This document shows positions 53,622-62,649 of a stretch of 64,000 bases of DNA, piece after piece (the first letter of the stretch is position 1; each line of letters starts with the position of its first letter). The notes under the pieces are model-generated. The model saw only the letters and a list, made by a program, of their open reading frames with translations. It ran no database searches and had not been told where the DNA came from. Origin of the DNA: Rhodospirillales bacterium (GTDB lineage: Bacteria > Pseudomonadota > Alphaproteobacteria > Rhodospirillales > JAPHRK01); assembly GCA_026196105.1 (NCBI GenBank), contig JAPHRK010000036.1, positions 32,051 to 96,050 of the forward strand, in the 5' to 3' direction. The translations under genes were made by a program, and so were the position numbers.

Positions 53622-54365
53622 ATGACTGCATCCGATAAAAAACCTGATCTTTCTGTCGTTGTTCCTGTCTTCAATGAGGAGGAAAATGTCCTTCCGTTGG
53701 TGCGTGAGATCACGGCAGCCCTCGATGGTGTGTGTGACTATGAAATCGTCTATGTCAATGACGGAAGTAGCGACACAACAGCCTCTGTTTTGAAGGAAGC
53801 CCAAGGGGAACAGCCCAGATTGCGGATTGTGACCCACAAAGAAAGTTGTGGGCAGAGTACAGCGGTTCGCACGGGGGTTAAAGCAGCTAGTGCGCCTCTG
53901 ATTGCGACCTTGGATGGTGATGGGCAAAATGATCCAGCCGATATTCCTAATTTGCTAAAAGTACTGCAAGAAAGTGCTGATGTTGACGGCCTTCTCGTCG
54001 CTGGGTGGCGGGCAAAACGTCAGGATAGTGAGGTCAAAAAAGTTTCTTCAAAAATTGCCAACGGGGTTCGATCCCGTTTGTTGGGTGATGCCACACCAGA
54101 TACAGGCTGTGGCCTTAAAGTTTTCAGTCGAGCCGCTTTTCTCGACATGGCCTATTTTTCCCACATGCATCGCTTTCTACCAGCGTTAATGATCCGTCGG
54201 GGTGGCAAAGTGGTCTCAGTGAAAGTTAATCACCGCCACCGGGAACGTGGCGTTTCTAAATACGGGACGTGGGATCGGCTTAAAGTTGGGGTGGTGGATT
54301 TGTTTGGAGTTCGTTGGCTCCAGCGTCGCGCCAAGGTGCCGGTAATCCTTGAGGCTGATGACTGA
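53622..54365 (+). CDS. Glycosyltransferase family 2, polyprenyl-phosphate sugar synthase-like
   Basis: 247 residues. GT-A motifs: LSVVVPVFNEEENVLPLVREI, YVNDGSSDTTASV, ATLDGDGQNDPADIPNLL and DTGCGLKVFSRAAF. It is similar to dolichol-phosphate mannosyltransferase/ArnC-type enzymes that load a sugar onto a lipid phosphate carrier in the inner leaflet. There is no C-terminal membrane pair. It overlaps the next gene by 1 nt and is first in an operon with a VTT-domain protein and a GT39 enzyme, which use or move such lipids. Confidence 0.87.
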   Translation: MTASDKKPDLSVVVPVFNEEENVLPLVREITAALDGVCDYEIVYVNDGSSDTTASVLKEAQGEQPRLRIVTHKESCGQSTAVRTGVKAASAPLIATLDGDGQNDPADIPNLLKVLQESADVDGLLVAGWRAKRQDSEVKKVSSKIANGVRSRLLGDATPDTGCGLKVFSRAAFLDMAYFSHMHRFLPALMIRRGGKVVSVKVNHRHRERGVSKYGTWDRLKVGVVDLFGVRWLQRRAKVPVILEADD

Positions 54366-55060
54366 TGAGCGATAATGCCCCGGTTGCCGATGGTTCCGGT
54401 AACGGTGAGACGAAAATCTGGCCCTACATCAAAGGCATTCTGACAATTGGAATTTTGGTTGCTGTAGGTTACGGCGTTAAAGCCTCAGGCCTTGCGGATA
54501 ATTTTGACCAAGCTTGGATTGATGCTGAGATTAAAGGCCGTGGTCTTTGGGGCTATGGCCTATTTTTTATTGTCGGGGCTTTGTTTACGGCTGTTGGTTT
54601 GCCTCGGCAAATTGTTAGTTTTATGGCTGGTTATGCTTTTGGTGTTGCACTTGGAACAATTATTGGCGTCTTAGCGACGGCGGGTGGTTGTATCTTGAGT
54701 TTCTATTACGCCCGTTTATTTGGGCGGGAGATGGTGATCAACCGGTGGCCCAATGCGATCAAAAAAGTTGATAACTTCCTCGCTGCAGGGCCTTTCTTGA
54801 TGGCGGTTTTCATTCGCCTTCTTCCGGTAGGCAGTAATGTGCTGACAAATTTAGCTGCTGGGGTGACGCAGGTGAATGCCTTTTCGTTTATCAGTGGGTC
54901 GGCACTTGGCTATATTCCCCAGATGTTAGTTTTTGCCTTGGTGGGTAAAGGGGTTAAAGTCGATACTGAGTTTCGCATTGTCATAAGTGTGGCGCTGTTT
55001 GTCGTTTCTGGCGTTATAGGCGCTTACCTCTACCGCAGAGTAAGGCGAGGAAAGGTTTGA
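54365..55060 (+). CDS. TVP38/TMEM64 family (VTT domain) membrane protein
   Basis: 231 residues. Membrane helices near 21-36 and 60-220. The VTT-domain signature region includes VGLPRQIVSFMAGYAFG, GGCILSFYYARLFGREMV and FIRLLPVGSNVLTNLAAGVTQV, where conserved Arg, Pro and Gly residues sit. VTT/DedA proteins include recently described undecaprenyl-phosphate flippases and lipid scramblases. The gene overlaps the GT2 gene by 1 nt and the GT39 gene starts 4 bp after it, so lipid-carrier movement for glycan transfer is a fair inference. Confidence 0.85.
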   Translation: MSDNAPVADGSGNGETKIWPYIKGILTIGILVAVGYGVKASGLADNFDQAWIDAEIKGRGLWGYGLFFIVGALFTAVGLPRQIVSFMAGYAFGVALGTIIGVLATAGGCILSFYYARLFGREMVINRWPNAIKKVDNFLAAGPFLMAVFIRLLPVGSNVLTNLAAGVTQVNAFSFISGSALGYIPQMLVFALVGKGVKVDTEFRIVISVALFVVSGVIGAYLYRRVRRGKV

Positions 55061-55064
55061 CCTG

Positions 55065-56684
55065 ATGTACGGAAGCAAAGCACGAAACCTGCCCGGATAT
55101 TTCACGGCTCTTCTGTGGTTGGTGGTTATGGCAGCCGCGCTTTATGCCCGGCCTCATCTGCCCGTCGATGAAACTCGTTATCTAGCCGTGGCCTGGGAAA
55201 TGTGGCTGCGCGACGATTTCCTGGTTCCTTATCTCAATGGGGAACCATATAGCCACAAACCCCCTCTCTTGTTTTGGCTCATGCAAGCTGGATGGTGGGT
55301 GTTTGGGGTAAATGATTGGTGGCCGCGTTTTGTTGCCCCTTTATTCGGCTTAGGTACTCTTTTTTTAACTATCCAGATGGCACGTTCACTATGGCCTCAT
55401 AAAGTCGATACTCACGATCAGGCCCCAGCTATTTTGTTTGGTAGCTTGTTTTGGGTGGTTTTCGCATCCCTGACAATGTTTGACATGATGCTAACTTTTT
55501 GCACGTTGATTGCGTTGCTTGGGCTACTTACAGCTTGGCGCAGTGGTGGGGTTGCTGGCTGGTTGATCTTCGGTTTTGGTATTGGGCTCGGTGCCTTGGC
55601 AAAGGGTCCAGCGATCTTAGTCCACACTCTGCCAGTTGCTTTGTTTGCCCCTTACTGGGATGTTGATGGGCGTATCAAAACCCTAGATGGCAATTGGCGG
55701 CGCTGGTATCTTGGTGTGTTCTGTGGGGTACTTCTTGGAGCAGCGATTGGCTTGGCTTGGGCTATTCCGGCAGCGATCTTTGGTGGTGATGAATATAGAG
55801 ATGCGATTTTCATCAAACAAACCGCTGGGCGGATGGTGAAATCTTTTGCTCATCAACAACCCTGGTATTTCTTCCTCGCCATAATTGGCCCCCTGCTTCT
55901 GCCCTGGACGATCTGGCCACGGTTCTGGCGCTCATTAGGAAGCTTGGTTGGGGAACATGGAAATTTAGGGGTGCGGTTTTGCCTCGTATGGCTCCTGCCA
56001 GCATTCTTGGTTTTCTCATTGATCAGCGGCAAACAGCCCCATTATCTACTACCTGAATTTCCAGCATTGGCTTTGCTCTTTGCCTACCTATTTAGTGTTT
56101 CCGCAAAAGGTGAAAAGCCATGGGGCATATTTGCCCCCGTAGGATTCATTGTATTGGTTGGTATCTTTGTTATTGCGGCTCCAAGCTTAGCTGGAAACAA
56201 GCTCCCTCAATGGGTTGCTGAAATCAATAATTGGTGGGGGCTTGCCATTATTCTTTCGGGTTTGGTTGTGCTATTTCTGAAACAAATTGACCGGGTGATG
56301 ACACTTGCGATTGCCATGACAGTTCTCCTCGCCGCAGGACAATTGGCATTTGAACCTCGCTTTAACTCCTTTTATTCCATGAGGCCTAATGGGGAGGCAT
56401 TAGCTAAGCTCGAAAATCAGGGCTTTACCCTTTTTCACTTTGAGAAATATCATGGCCAGTATCAGTTCGCGGGCCACCTCAAAAAGCCAATCCGGGTGGT
56501 TAAAGGCAGGGATATTGAAGCATGGGCTGAAGCTAATCCGAATTCAAAAATTATTGCTTACCGTTATAAGCTTTATGAGGACGAACCTAAACCAGAATTG
56601 GTTCTCTCATTCCGCAAATTATTGATGGTGGTTTGGGACCGTCAGCAGATTTTGGATAACCCCAAGTTGCCGTTTAAGCGCTAG
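55065..56684 (+). CDS. Glycosyltransferase family 39 (ArnT-like) membrane enzyme
   Basis: 539 residues with about ten membrane helices. The family 39 motif near the N-terminus is LPVDETRYLAVAWEMW (Asp-Glu pair about residues 29-30), followed by GEPYSHKPPLLFWLMQ. The C-terminal domain is periplasmic (FEKYHGQYQFAGHLKKP). Such enzymes transfer a sugar from a polyprenyl-phosphate donor to lipid A or protein at the periplasmic face. Third gene of the operon, 4 bp after the VTT protein. The acceptor is unknown. Confidence 0.87.
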   Translation: MYGSKARNLPGYFTALLWLVVMAAALYARPHLPVDETRYLAVAWEMWLRDDFLVPYLNGEPYSHKPPLLFWLMQAGWWVFGVNDWWPRFVAPLFGLGTLFLTIQMARSLWPHKVDTHDQAPAILFGSLFWVVFASLTMFDMMLTFCTLIALLGLLTAWRSGGVAGWLIFGFGIGLGALAKGPAILVHTLPVALFAPYWDVDGRIKTLDGNWRRWYLGVFCGVLLGAAIGLAWAIPAAIFGGDEYRDAIFIKQTAGRMVKSFAHQQPWYFFLAIIGPLLLPWTIWPRFWRSLGSLVGEHGNLGVRFCLVWLLPAFLVFSLISGKQPHYLLPEFPALALLFAYLFSVSAKGEKPWGIFAPVGFIVLVGIFVIAAPSLAGNKLPQWVAEINNWWGLAIILSGLVVLFLKQIDRVMTLAIAMTVLLAAGQLAFEPRFNSFYSMRPNGEALAKLENQGFTLFHFEKYHGQYQFAGHLKKPIRVVKGRDIEAWAEANPNSKIIAYRYKLYEDEPKPELVLSFRKLLMVVWDRQQILDNPKLPFKR

Positions 56685-56772
56685 AGAAAAGTCTATTAGG
56701 TACTTGTCTACCCAGACATACGCCCCTTATAACAGTGCAATGTAATTCTATGGATTGAAAAGGCGATTGGGT

Positions 56773-57759
56773 ATGTTCGTAGTAACGGGTGGAGCCGGGT
56801 TTATTGGCTCAAATATTGTTGCCGCTTTGGAAGAGAAAAAGCTTGGCAGGGTTGTGGTTTGTGACCGGCTTCGTGATGGCAATAAGTGGAAAAATATTGC
56901 TAAACGTGAACTGGCAGATTTGATCACGCCGGACGCATTATTCCCCTTCCTTGATACCCATCGTGATGAAATACAAGCAGTCATCCATATGGGAGCGATT
57001 TCGGCGACGACTGAAACAGATGCAGACAAAATTGTCCGCAATAACTTTCGCCTTTCTATGGACTTGTGGAACTGGTGCACCCGAAACGACTCGCGTCTGA
57101 TCTATGCCTCCTCTGCTGCCACATATGGTGACGGTGAGAACGGTTTTGATGACGAGGAAACAACAGATTTCCTTGGAAAACTGGCCCCTTTGAATCCTTA
57201 TGGATGGAGCAAAAACTTATTTGATCGCTCCATCAAACGTCGTATTGAAGAAGACGACCATCGTCCACGCCAATGGGTTGGCCTCAAGTTCTTCAATGTT
57301 TATGGGCCGAATGAGTATCATAAAGGCTCTATGCAAAGTGTGGTCTCCCATATCTATCCAAAAGCTGCTGAAGGGGTGATTGCCTCTCTGTTTAAATCTC
57401 ATCATCCGGATTATGAAGATGGTGGTCAAACCCGTGATTTCATTTGGGTCGATGATTGCGTAGATGTGATCCTATGGATGATTGAGAATGAGAATGTCAA
57501 TGGTATTTTCAACTGTGGAACAGGCAAATCACGAACCTTCTATGATTTGGCCGCCAGCGTTTATAAAGCCCTGGATATCGAACCCTTAATTGATTTTATC
57601 CCGACACCTGAGCAAATCAGAGACAAGTACCAATACTTCACCGAAGCTAATATGAGCAAACTCCGTGATGTTGGTTACGATAAAGAGTTTACTCCCCTAG
57701 AAGAAGGTGTCGCCAAGTACGTTCAGGGGTTCCTGCATGCTGCTGACCCTTATCGTTAA
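56773..57759 (+). CDS. hldD: ADP-L-glycero-D-manno-heptose 6-epimerase
   Basis: 328 residues from the ATG at 56773, with AGG nearby; an in-frame TTG 18 nt upstream is less suitable. NAD(P)-binding motif TGGAGFIGSNIV at the very start, HMGAISATTETDADKIVRNNF (read in parts), catalytic Y-x3-K in NPYGWSKNLFD, and FFNVYGPNEYHKGSMQSVVSH. It makes the last step of ADP-L-glycero-D-manno-heptose, the donor for the heptosyltransferase-like enzyme encoded at 13381-14349. Confidence 0.93.
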   Translation: MFVVTGGAGFIGSNIVAALEEKKLGRVVVCDRLRDGNKWKNIAKRELADLITPDALFPFLDTHRDEIQAVIHMGAISATTETDADKIVRNNFRLSMDLWNWCTRNDSRLIYASSAATYGDGENGFDDEETTDFLGKLAPLNPYGWSKNLFDRSIKRRIEEDDHRPRQWVGLKFFNVYGPNEYHKGSMQSVVSHIYPKAAEGVIASLFKSHHPDYEDGGQTRDFIWVDDCVDVILWMIENENVNGIFNCGTGKSRTFYDLAASVYKALDIEPLIDFIPTPEQIRDKYQYFTEANMSKLRDVGYDKEFTPLEEGVAKYVQGFLHAADPYR

Positions 57760-57764
57760 TTCAG

Positions 57765-58553
57765 ATGACATTTGTAATTCCGTTCCCGGCGATTGACCCG
57801 GTACTCCTCTCTTTTGGCCCTCTTGCCATTCGTTGGTACTCATTAGCCTATATCGCTGGACTTCTTCTTGGCTGGCAGGGGATAAAGTGGCTGGTGAAGA
57901 AAACACCTCATGCCATGACGAATGAGCAAGTTGAAGATTTGATTCTCTGGCTGACATTTGGTGTTGTTTTGGGGGGGCGGCTTGGTTATGCGCTGTTTTA
58001 TAACTTTGCCCATTTCATGGAAAACCCCATGGATATTTTCAAAGTTTGGCAGGGTGGAATGTCATTCCATGGAGGTATTCTTGGGGTCACGATTGCTGGC
58101 TATCTCTTTACCCGTCGTCATAAGCTGAACTTCCTCAAAGTCGCCGATGTAGTGGCATGTGTGAGTCCTATCGGCTTGTTCTTTGGGCGGATTTCTAACT
58201 TTATCAACGGTGAACTTTTTGGTCGTCCGACAGATGTGGCTTGGGCCATGGTTTTTCCTCAAGGAGGGCCTGAACCTCGCCATCCAAGTCAACTCTATGA
58301 AGCTTGCCTGGAAGGTCTTCTCTTATTCCTGATTCTTCACTTGCTCTGGCGGGTTGAAGCAATCCGGATGAAGCCGGGAATTTTGACTGGCGTTTTCTTA
58401 GTCGGTTATGCCTCGGCGCGAATGACCGTTGAATTTTTCCGTGAACCAGATGGTATCGTAGGGATATTCACCATTGGCCAATTCCTCTCTATCCCCATGG
58501 TAATCTTAGGCCTCTTCCTGGTATGGCGAGGTCGGCAGGCTTCACCATCATGA
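57765..58553 (+). CDS. lgt: Prolipoprotein diacylglyceryl transferase
   Basis: 262 residues, polytopic inner-membrane enzyme. It adds diacylglycerol to the lipobox Cys of prolipoproteins. Recognised by PLAIRWYSLAYIAGLLLGW, GGMSFHGGILG, the Lgt signature GRISNFINGELFGRPTD (about residues 142-158) and RHPSQLYEACLEG. It begins 5 bp after hldD and its end overlaps the next gene by 4 nt. Several lipoproteins in this window are its likely substrates. Confidence 0.95.
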   Translation: MTFVIPFPAIDPVLLSFGPLAIRWYSLAYIAGLLLGWQGIKWLVKKTPHAMTNEQVEDLILWLTFGVVLGGRLGYALFYNFAHFMENPMDIFKVWQGGMSFHGGILGVTIAGYLFTRRHKLNFLKVADVVACVSPIGLFFGRISNFINGELFGRPTDVAWAMVFPQGGPEPRHPSQLYEACLEGLLLFLILHLLWRVEAIRMKPGILTGVFLVGYASARMTVEFFREPDGIVGIFTIGQFLSIPMVILGLFLVWRGRQASPS

Positions 58554-59632
58554 GTCTGGAAGACTCCCTTCGTCGCAGGATTGCCCATTCAGGCCCCATA
58601 ACGGTCGCTGAATATATGACTGAGGCTTTATCTCATCCAAAATATGGATACTACATGAGCCGAAACCCCTTTGGTCAGGAAGGGGATTTTATTACGGCTC
58701 CTGAAATCAGCCAGATGTTTGGAGAGCTGTTAGGCTTTTGGTGTGCTGCTCTGTGGCAACAGATGGGCAGCCCATCAGAAATTAAATTGATAGAGATGGG
58801 GCCAGGGCGTGGCACCTTGATGAATGATGCTCTTCGAGCGGCACAGAATGTTCCAGGGTTTTCTCAATCCCTTTCTATTCATATGATTGAAACTAGCCCG
58901 GTCTTAAGAGAACGGCAGCGCGAAAGCCTATCTCAATTTGACCTTCCAATTGAGTGGCATAATACCCTTGCTGAAGTTCCTGATGGGCCGATGCTCTTGC
59001 TAGCCAATGAGCTTTTAGATGCCTTACCCATCCGGCAGTATGTTTTTAAAAAGGGGTATTGGCATGAGATCATGGTTGAATGGGAGGCAGAAAAAGAAGC
59101 CCTTAGTTTTGCCCTTTCTCCTCTTCCAATCCCAGCCGATCACTTAAGCAGCAAAGGCAGTTTACCTGTTAAGGAAGGTGATGTCGCCGAGGTTTGTCCA
59201 GCAGGCCTTTCCTTGGGTAAGCAAATTGGGGAACGGTTAGCGGCGTTTGGTGGAGGGGGGCTATTAATTGATTATGGGTATTCTCCCAGTGGCTTTGGTG
59301 ACACCTTTCAAGCTGTGAAAGATCATAAGTTCCATCCTGTTTTAGAAACTCCAGGACAAGCTGACTTAACGGCCCACGTTGATTTTTCTATGATTGGAGA
59401 AGCTGCTACGCAAGGAGGGGGGAAGGTCTATGGAACCCTTTCTCAAGGAGAGTTTTTGCAGCGCTTAGGCATTGAAACTCGCGCCCAGACTTTGTTGAAA
59501 ACTGCAAATGGTAAACAAAGAAAAGTGATTGAAAGCGGACTTCATCGCTTGATTGACCCCAAAGAAATGGGCACCTTGTTCAAAGTGCTTGCCCTTGGTG
59601 ACCCGTCCCTTCAAACCTTGCCTGGATTTTAG
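58550..59632 (+). CDS. SAM-dependent methyltransferase, MidA/NDUFAF7 family
   Basis: 360 residues from the ATG at 58550, which overlaps the lgt stop as ATGA; an earlier in-frame ATG lies inside lgt. Family marks are PITVAEYMTEALSHPKYGYYM, GDFITAPEISQMFGELLGFW, EMGPGRGTLM (SAM loop, about residues 84-93), LANELLDALPIRQYVF and GGLLIDYGYS. The mitochondrial homologue methylates an arginine of complex I subunit NDUFS2; the bacterial role is likely similar but not shown. The lgt-midA-pgeF order is common in this class. Confidence 0.88.
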   Translation: MSLEDSLRRRIAHSGPITVAEYMTEALSHPKYGYYMSRNPFGQEGDFITAPEISQMFGELLGFWCAALWQQMGSPSEIKLIEMGPGRGTLMNDALRAAQNVPGFSQSLSIHMIETSPVLRERQRESLSQFDLPIEWHNTLAEVPDGPMLLLANELLDALPIRQYVFKKGYWHEIMVEWEAEKEALSFALSPLPIPADHLSSKGSLPVKEGDVAEVCPAGLSLGKQIGERLAAFGGGGLLIDYGYSPSGFGDTFQAVKDHKFHPVLETPGQADLTAHVDFSMIGEAATQGGGKVYGTLSQGEFLQRLGIETRAQTLLKTANGKQRKVIESGLHRLIDPKEMGTLFKVLALGDPSLQTLPGF

Positions 59633-59634
59633 TT

Positions 59635-60402
59635 ATGATTACCGTTGCTGCTCTTAATGAAATCACTGCCATTCGTCACGGCTTTATGACTCGTGAAGGC
59701 GGGGTCAGTGAAGGTGTCTTTGCTTCTCTTAACTGTGGGTTTGGCTCAGGTGATGATATTGAGAAAGTTGCCGCTAATAGAGCAATCGCCATGGAGCAAC
59801 TTGATCTTCCTAAGGAAGCCCTCGTTACCGTCAAGCAGATACATTCAAATAAAGTTGTCATTGTTGAAAAACTTTGGGAGCCAGATGACGCACCAGAAGC
59901 TGATGCCATGGTTAGTAATGTCTGGGGGATTGCCCTTGGAATTCTCACCGCTGATTGTGTGCCTGTCTTATTTGCAGACGGTAAGGCGGGCGTGGTTGGT
60001 GCAGCACATGCGGGTTGGAAAGGAGCACTTTCTGGTGTTCTCAAAAACACAGTTGAAGCGATGGAAGAATTGGGAGCAAAGCGCAGCAATATAATTGCAG
60101 CGATTGGTCCTTGCATTACTCAACGGTCTTATGAGGTCGGAGGGGAGTTTTTATTTAACTTTCTTGCTGAAGATGATAACAACCGTTTGTTCTTTAATAA
60201 TTCCCGCACAGAAGGTTATTTCATGTTTGATTTAGTGGGGTATGTGTCCAAAAAATTAGGGGAAATGATGGTCAAAGAAATTATTTCAACCCCTTGCGAT
60301 ACCTATAGTGAAGAACGCCGTTTCTTTAGCTACCGACGGACATGTCATATAGGTGAAAGTGACTTTGGGCGTGGACTTTCTGCCATAGCCTTGTCGCGGT
60401 AA
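59635..60402 (+). CDS. pgeF: Peptidoglycan editing factor PgeF (YfiH family, purine nucleoside phosphorylase fold)
   Basis: 255 residues. Zn-ligand motifs of the laccase-like/YfiH family are visible: KQIHSNKVVIVE, TADCVPVLFAD and HAGWKGALSG, with the end FFSYRRTCHIGESDFGRGLSAI. Members act as purine nucleoside phosphorylases and help keep peptidoglycan precursors correct. Starts 2 bp after the methyltransferase stop. Confidence 0.92.
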   Translation: MITVAALNEITAIRHGFMTREGGVSEGVFASLNCGFGSGDDIEKVAANRAIAMEQLDLPKEALVTVKQIHSNKVVIVEKLWEPDDAPEADAMVSNVWGIALGILTADCVPVLFADGKAGVVGAAHAGWKGALSGVLKNTVEAMEELGAKRSNIIAAIGPCITQRSYEVGGEFLFNFLAEDDNNRLFFNNSRTEGYFMFDLVGYVSKKLGEMMVKEIISTPCDTYSEERRFFSYRRTCHIGESDFGRGLSAIALSR

Positions 60403-60411
60403 GGATAAAGA

Positions 60412-61248
60412 ATGCTTCGCTTCATCATTCCTTTTATTGGGTTTGTTCTTTTGCTTTCTGGTTGTGGGAATATTCCGGGACCATTCCAGGGGGCAAGTAA
60501 ATATATTGCGCCAGAAGTCCTTGAACTCCAGGATAGCGTGGGGGTTTTTATTGAAGCACCTACAAAAATGCCCAATCTTGAAGCTAAAATTTTTGCTAGT
60601 GAAATTGCAAAATCACTTCAAGATATTAATATCCCTGCTTCAAGTACCTATGAAAAATTTGGCAGCTATATTCTTAAAGGACGCGTAAGGCCACGAACGA
60701 GGCATATGGGGAGTGGGGTTACGGATCATTTGTATTGGTCCTTACAGAGACTTGATGGAACAATAGCCGGAGAATTTGGGACGAATATAACCACTTCTGA
60801 GCCACGGTTAAGAAATGCAGCTCATGCGGTTGCAGGTGAAATTGCTATTCTTTTACAGGAACCAGATAGTTCAGTGACGGCTACTGAGCCTGAGAAGATG
60901 AAAATTTTTGTTGTTCCTGTTGTCGGTGCGCCCGGTGATGGAAATGCAGCACTTACGAAAAGTTTGTTATCTGAGTTATACGCCCGTGGAGCTCCAACGG
61001 CTCGGCAAAAGATTGACGCAAAGATCGTTGTTCAATGTAATTTCACGATTTCTGAACCCAAAAATGGGAAACAGAGAGTCAAAATCATCTGGATCGTAAA
61101 AGATAGTCTTGATCAAGAGATTGGCCGGAGTACGCAACAAAATACTATTCCAGCGGGCACCCTTGATAGCAAATGGGGGGAGATTGCTGACGATATTGCA
61201 GCGGGGGGAGTTCAAGGTATTGAGCAAATTCTCCTAAATCGGAAATAG
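60412..61248 (+). CDS. Lipoprotein of unknown function
   Basis: 278 residues. Lipobox LLSGC (about residues 16-20) with a short signal peptide; the mature part has no membrane segment. Two similar-looking alpha/beta halves may be present (KIFASEIAKSLQDINIPASSTYEKFGSYILKGRVR and ALTKSLLSELYARGAPTARQKIDAKIVVQCNF, read in parts). This pattern of VGVFIE and IFVVPVVG strands followed by ALTKSLLSELYARG helices resembles outer-membrane-linked lipoprotein repeats, but I cannot name the family. It is last in the lgt operon, 9 bp after pgeF. Confidence 0.75.
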   Translation: MLRFIIPFIGFVLLLSGCGNIPGPFQGASKYIAPEVLELQDSVGVFIEAPTKMPNLEAKIFASEIAKSLQDINIPASSTYEKFGSYILKGRVRPRTRHMGSGVTDHLYWSLQRLDGTIAGEFGTNITTSEPRLRNAAHAVAGEIAILLQEPDSSVTATEPEKMKIFVVPVVGAPGDGNAALTKSLLSELYARGAPTARQKIDAKIVVQCNFTISEPKNGKQRVKIIWIVKDSLDQEIGRSTQQNTIPAGTLDSKWGEIADDIAAGGVQGIEQILLNRK

Positions 61249-61579
61249 CTTCACAAAACTCGCGCACTTGTGTCTCGCTTTCCCGAGGCATTTATAATCC
61301 CAGCATTGTGGATTCTTTGATCCATATAATTGTTTTTGCTTTTTGGTCCTTATAATACCCCTAATAAATTTAGATTAACCCCTGTTTGGAGTTTTTTTTC
61401 TTTCATCTTTCTTCTTAATTTAAAAAAATCCAAGACGAATCGTAAAATGCTGTTTAATCTTGACTTATCAGCGTTTACAGGGGGATGCCAGATTGATACA
61501 TTCCGGCGGTTCCTGAGAGGAACAGTTTTATACATTACTGGCAAAAGTGCGACGCATTCCGTTAGGGGCAATAAAGCAG
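61249..61579. other. Gene-free region before prs
   Basis: 331 bp upstream of prs. The first half is AT-rich with a pyrimidine stretch (about 61390-61420); a TTGACT at 61459-61464 resembles a -35 element but I see no convincing -10. A short hairpin GTTCC-N5-GGAAC sits near 61510-61525. No open frame was convincing. It most likely holds the prs promoter and leader. Confidence 0.4.
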
Positions 61580-62512
61580 ATGAAAATTTTAACCTGCAAC
61601 AGCAACCGGCCATTGGCTGAAGCTATCTCAGCTTATCTCAATCAACCTCTGACCAAGGCAAGTGTCCGCAGATTTTCTGATATGGAAGTCTTCGTTGAGA
61701 TTGAGGAAAATGTCCGTGGAGAGGATGTTTTTGTAGTTCAATCCACTTCCTATCCTGCGAATGACCATCTTATGGAATTGTTGGTGACCATTGATGCTCT
61801 TCGTCGTGGCTCAGCCCGTCGGATCACAGCTGTAGTGCCTTACTTCGGATATGCTCGACAAGACCGAAAATCAGGCCCCCGTACACCGATCTCAGCTAAG
61901 CTAGTTGCCAATCTAATCACCACTGCCGGAGCGCACCGTGGGTTGACCATTGATCTTCATGCCGGCCAAATCCAAGGCTTCTTCGATATTCCTCTCGATA
62001 ACCTATTTGCCGCACCAGCTTTTATTAAAGATATTACGGAGCGCTATGCAGGTGAAGAAATCGTTATGGTTTCTCCGGATGTTGGCGGCGTGGTTCGTGC
62101 CCGAGGTATTGCTAAGCGTATCAATGCAGATTTGGCAATCATTGATAAACGTCGTGAAAAAGCGGGTGTTTCTGAAGTTATGAATATCATTGGAGATGTT
62201 AAAGGTCGCCGTTGCATCATGGTCGACGATATCGTTGATTCAGGCGGGACACTTTGTAATGCAGCTGCCGCCCTAATGGACCAAGGGGCAGAATCAGTTT
62301 CGGCATATTTGACCCATGGCGTTTTGTCTGGTGGAGCGGTCGCACGTATTTCCTCATCGCCTATTGATAAGATGGTGATCACCGATAGCATCATGGCTAC
62401 TGAAGCTGTGCGCCTCGCCCATAACATTGAGCAGTTGAGTATTGCGCCATTGGTTGCTGAGGCGATTCGTCGAATCAGTGAGGAAAAATCTGTTTCTTCC
62501 TTGTTTGACTAG
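61580..62512 (+). CDS. prs: Ribose-phosphate pyrophosphokinase
   Basis: 310 residues from the ATG at 61580; an earlier start at 61547 adds 11 residues not found in the family. It makes PRPP from ribose 5-phosphate and ATP for nucleotide, His and NAD synthesis. Motifs: [25 protein letters not shown] (read in parts), [24 protein letters not shown] and the PRPP loop [18 protein letters not shown] (about residues 213-230). Confidence 0.96.
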   Translation: MKILTCNSNRPLAEAISAYLNQPLTKASVRRFSDMEVFVEIEENVRGEDVFVVQSTSYPANDHLMELLVTIDALRRGSARRITAVVPYFGYARQDRKSGPRTPISAKLVANLITTAGAHRGLTIDLHAGQIQGFFDIPLDNLFAAPAFIKDITERYAGEEIVMVSPDVGGVVRARGIAKRINADLAIIDKRREKAGVSEVMNIIGDVKGRRCIMVDDIVDSGGTLCNAAAALMDQGAESVSAYLTHGVLSGGAVARISSSPIDKMVITDSIMATEAVRLAHNIEQLSIAPLVAEAIRRISEEKSVSSLFD

Positions 62513-62524
62513 GCCCTTGGCGCT

Positions 62525-62649
62525 ATAAAGCCGCCTTTCCGGTAAACCGGATACGAAATTTTGCTGTCATTCATGATGAATGATGGCTGTTTGACGTGAG
62601 TGGACCCCCCCTGGAGGCGAACTCACATATACTAGAAAGAGAGTATAAT
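62525..62649 (+). promoter_or_regulatory. Structured leader of rplY
   Basis: Between prs and rplY are three inverted repeats in 125 bp: CCGG-TAAA-CCGG (about 62539-62550), TCATTCA-TGA-TGAATGA (about 62567-62583), and GTGAGT (62596-62601) with ACTCAC (62621-62626) around a C-rich loop. The last lies about 20 nt before the start codon. This may be a protein- or ribosome-responsive leader, but I did not recognise a named RNA family. Confidence 0.35.
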
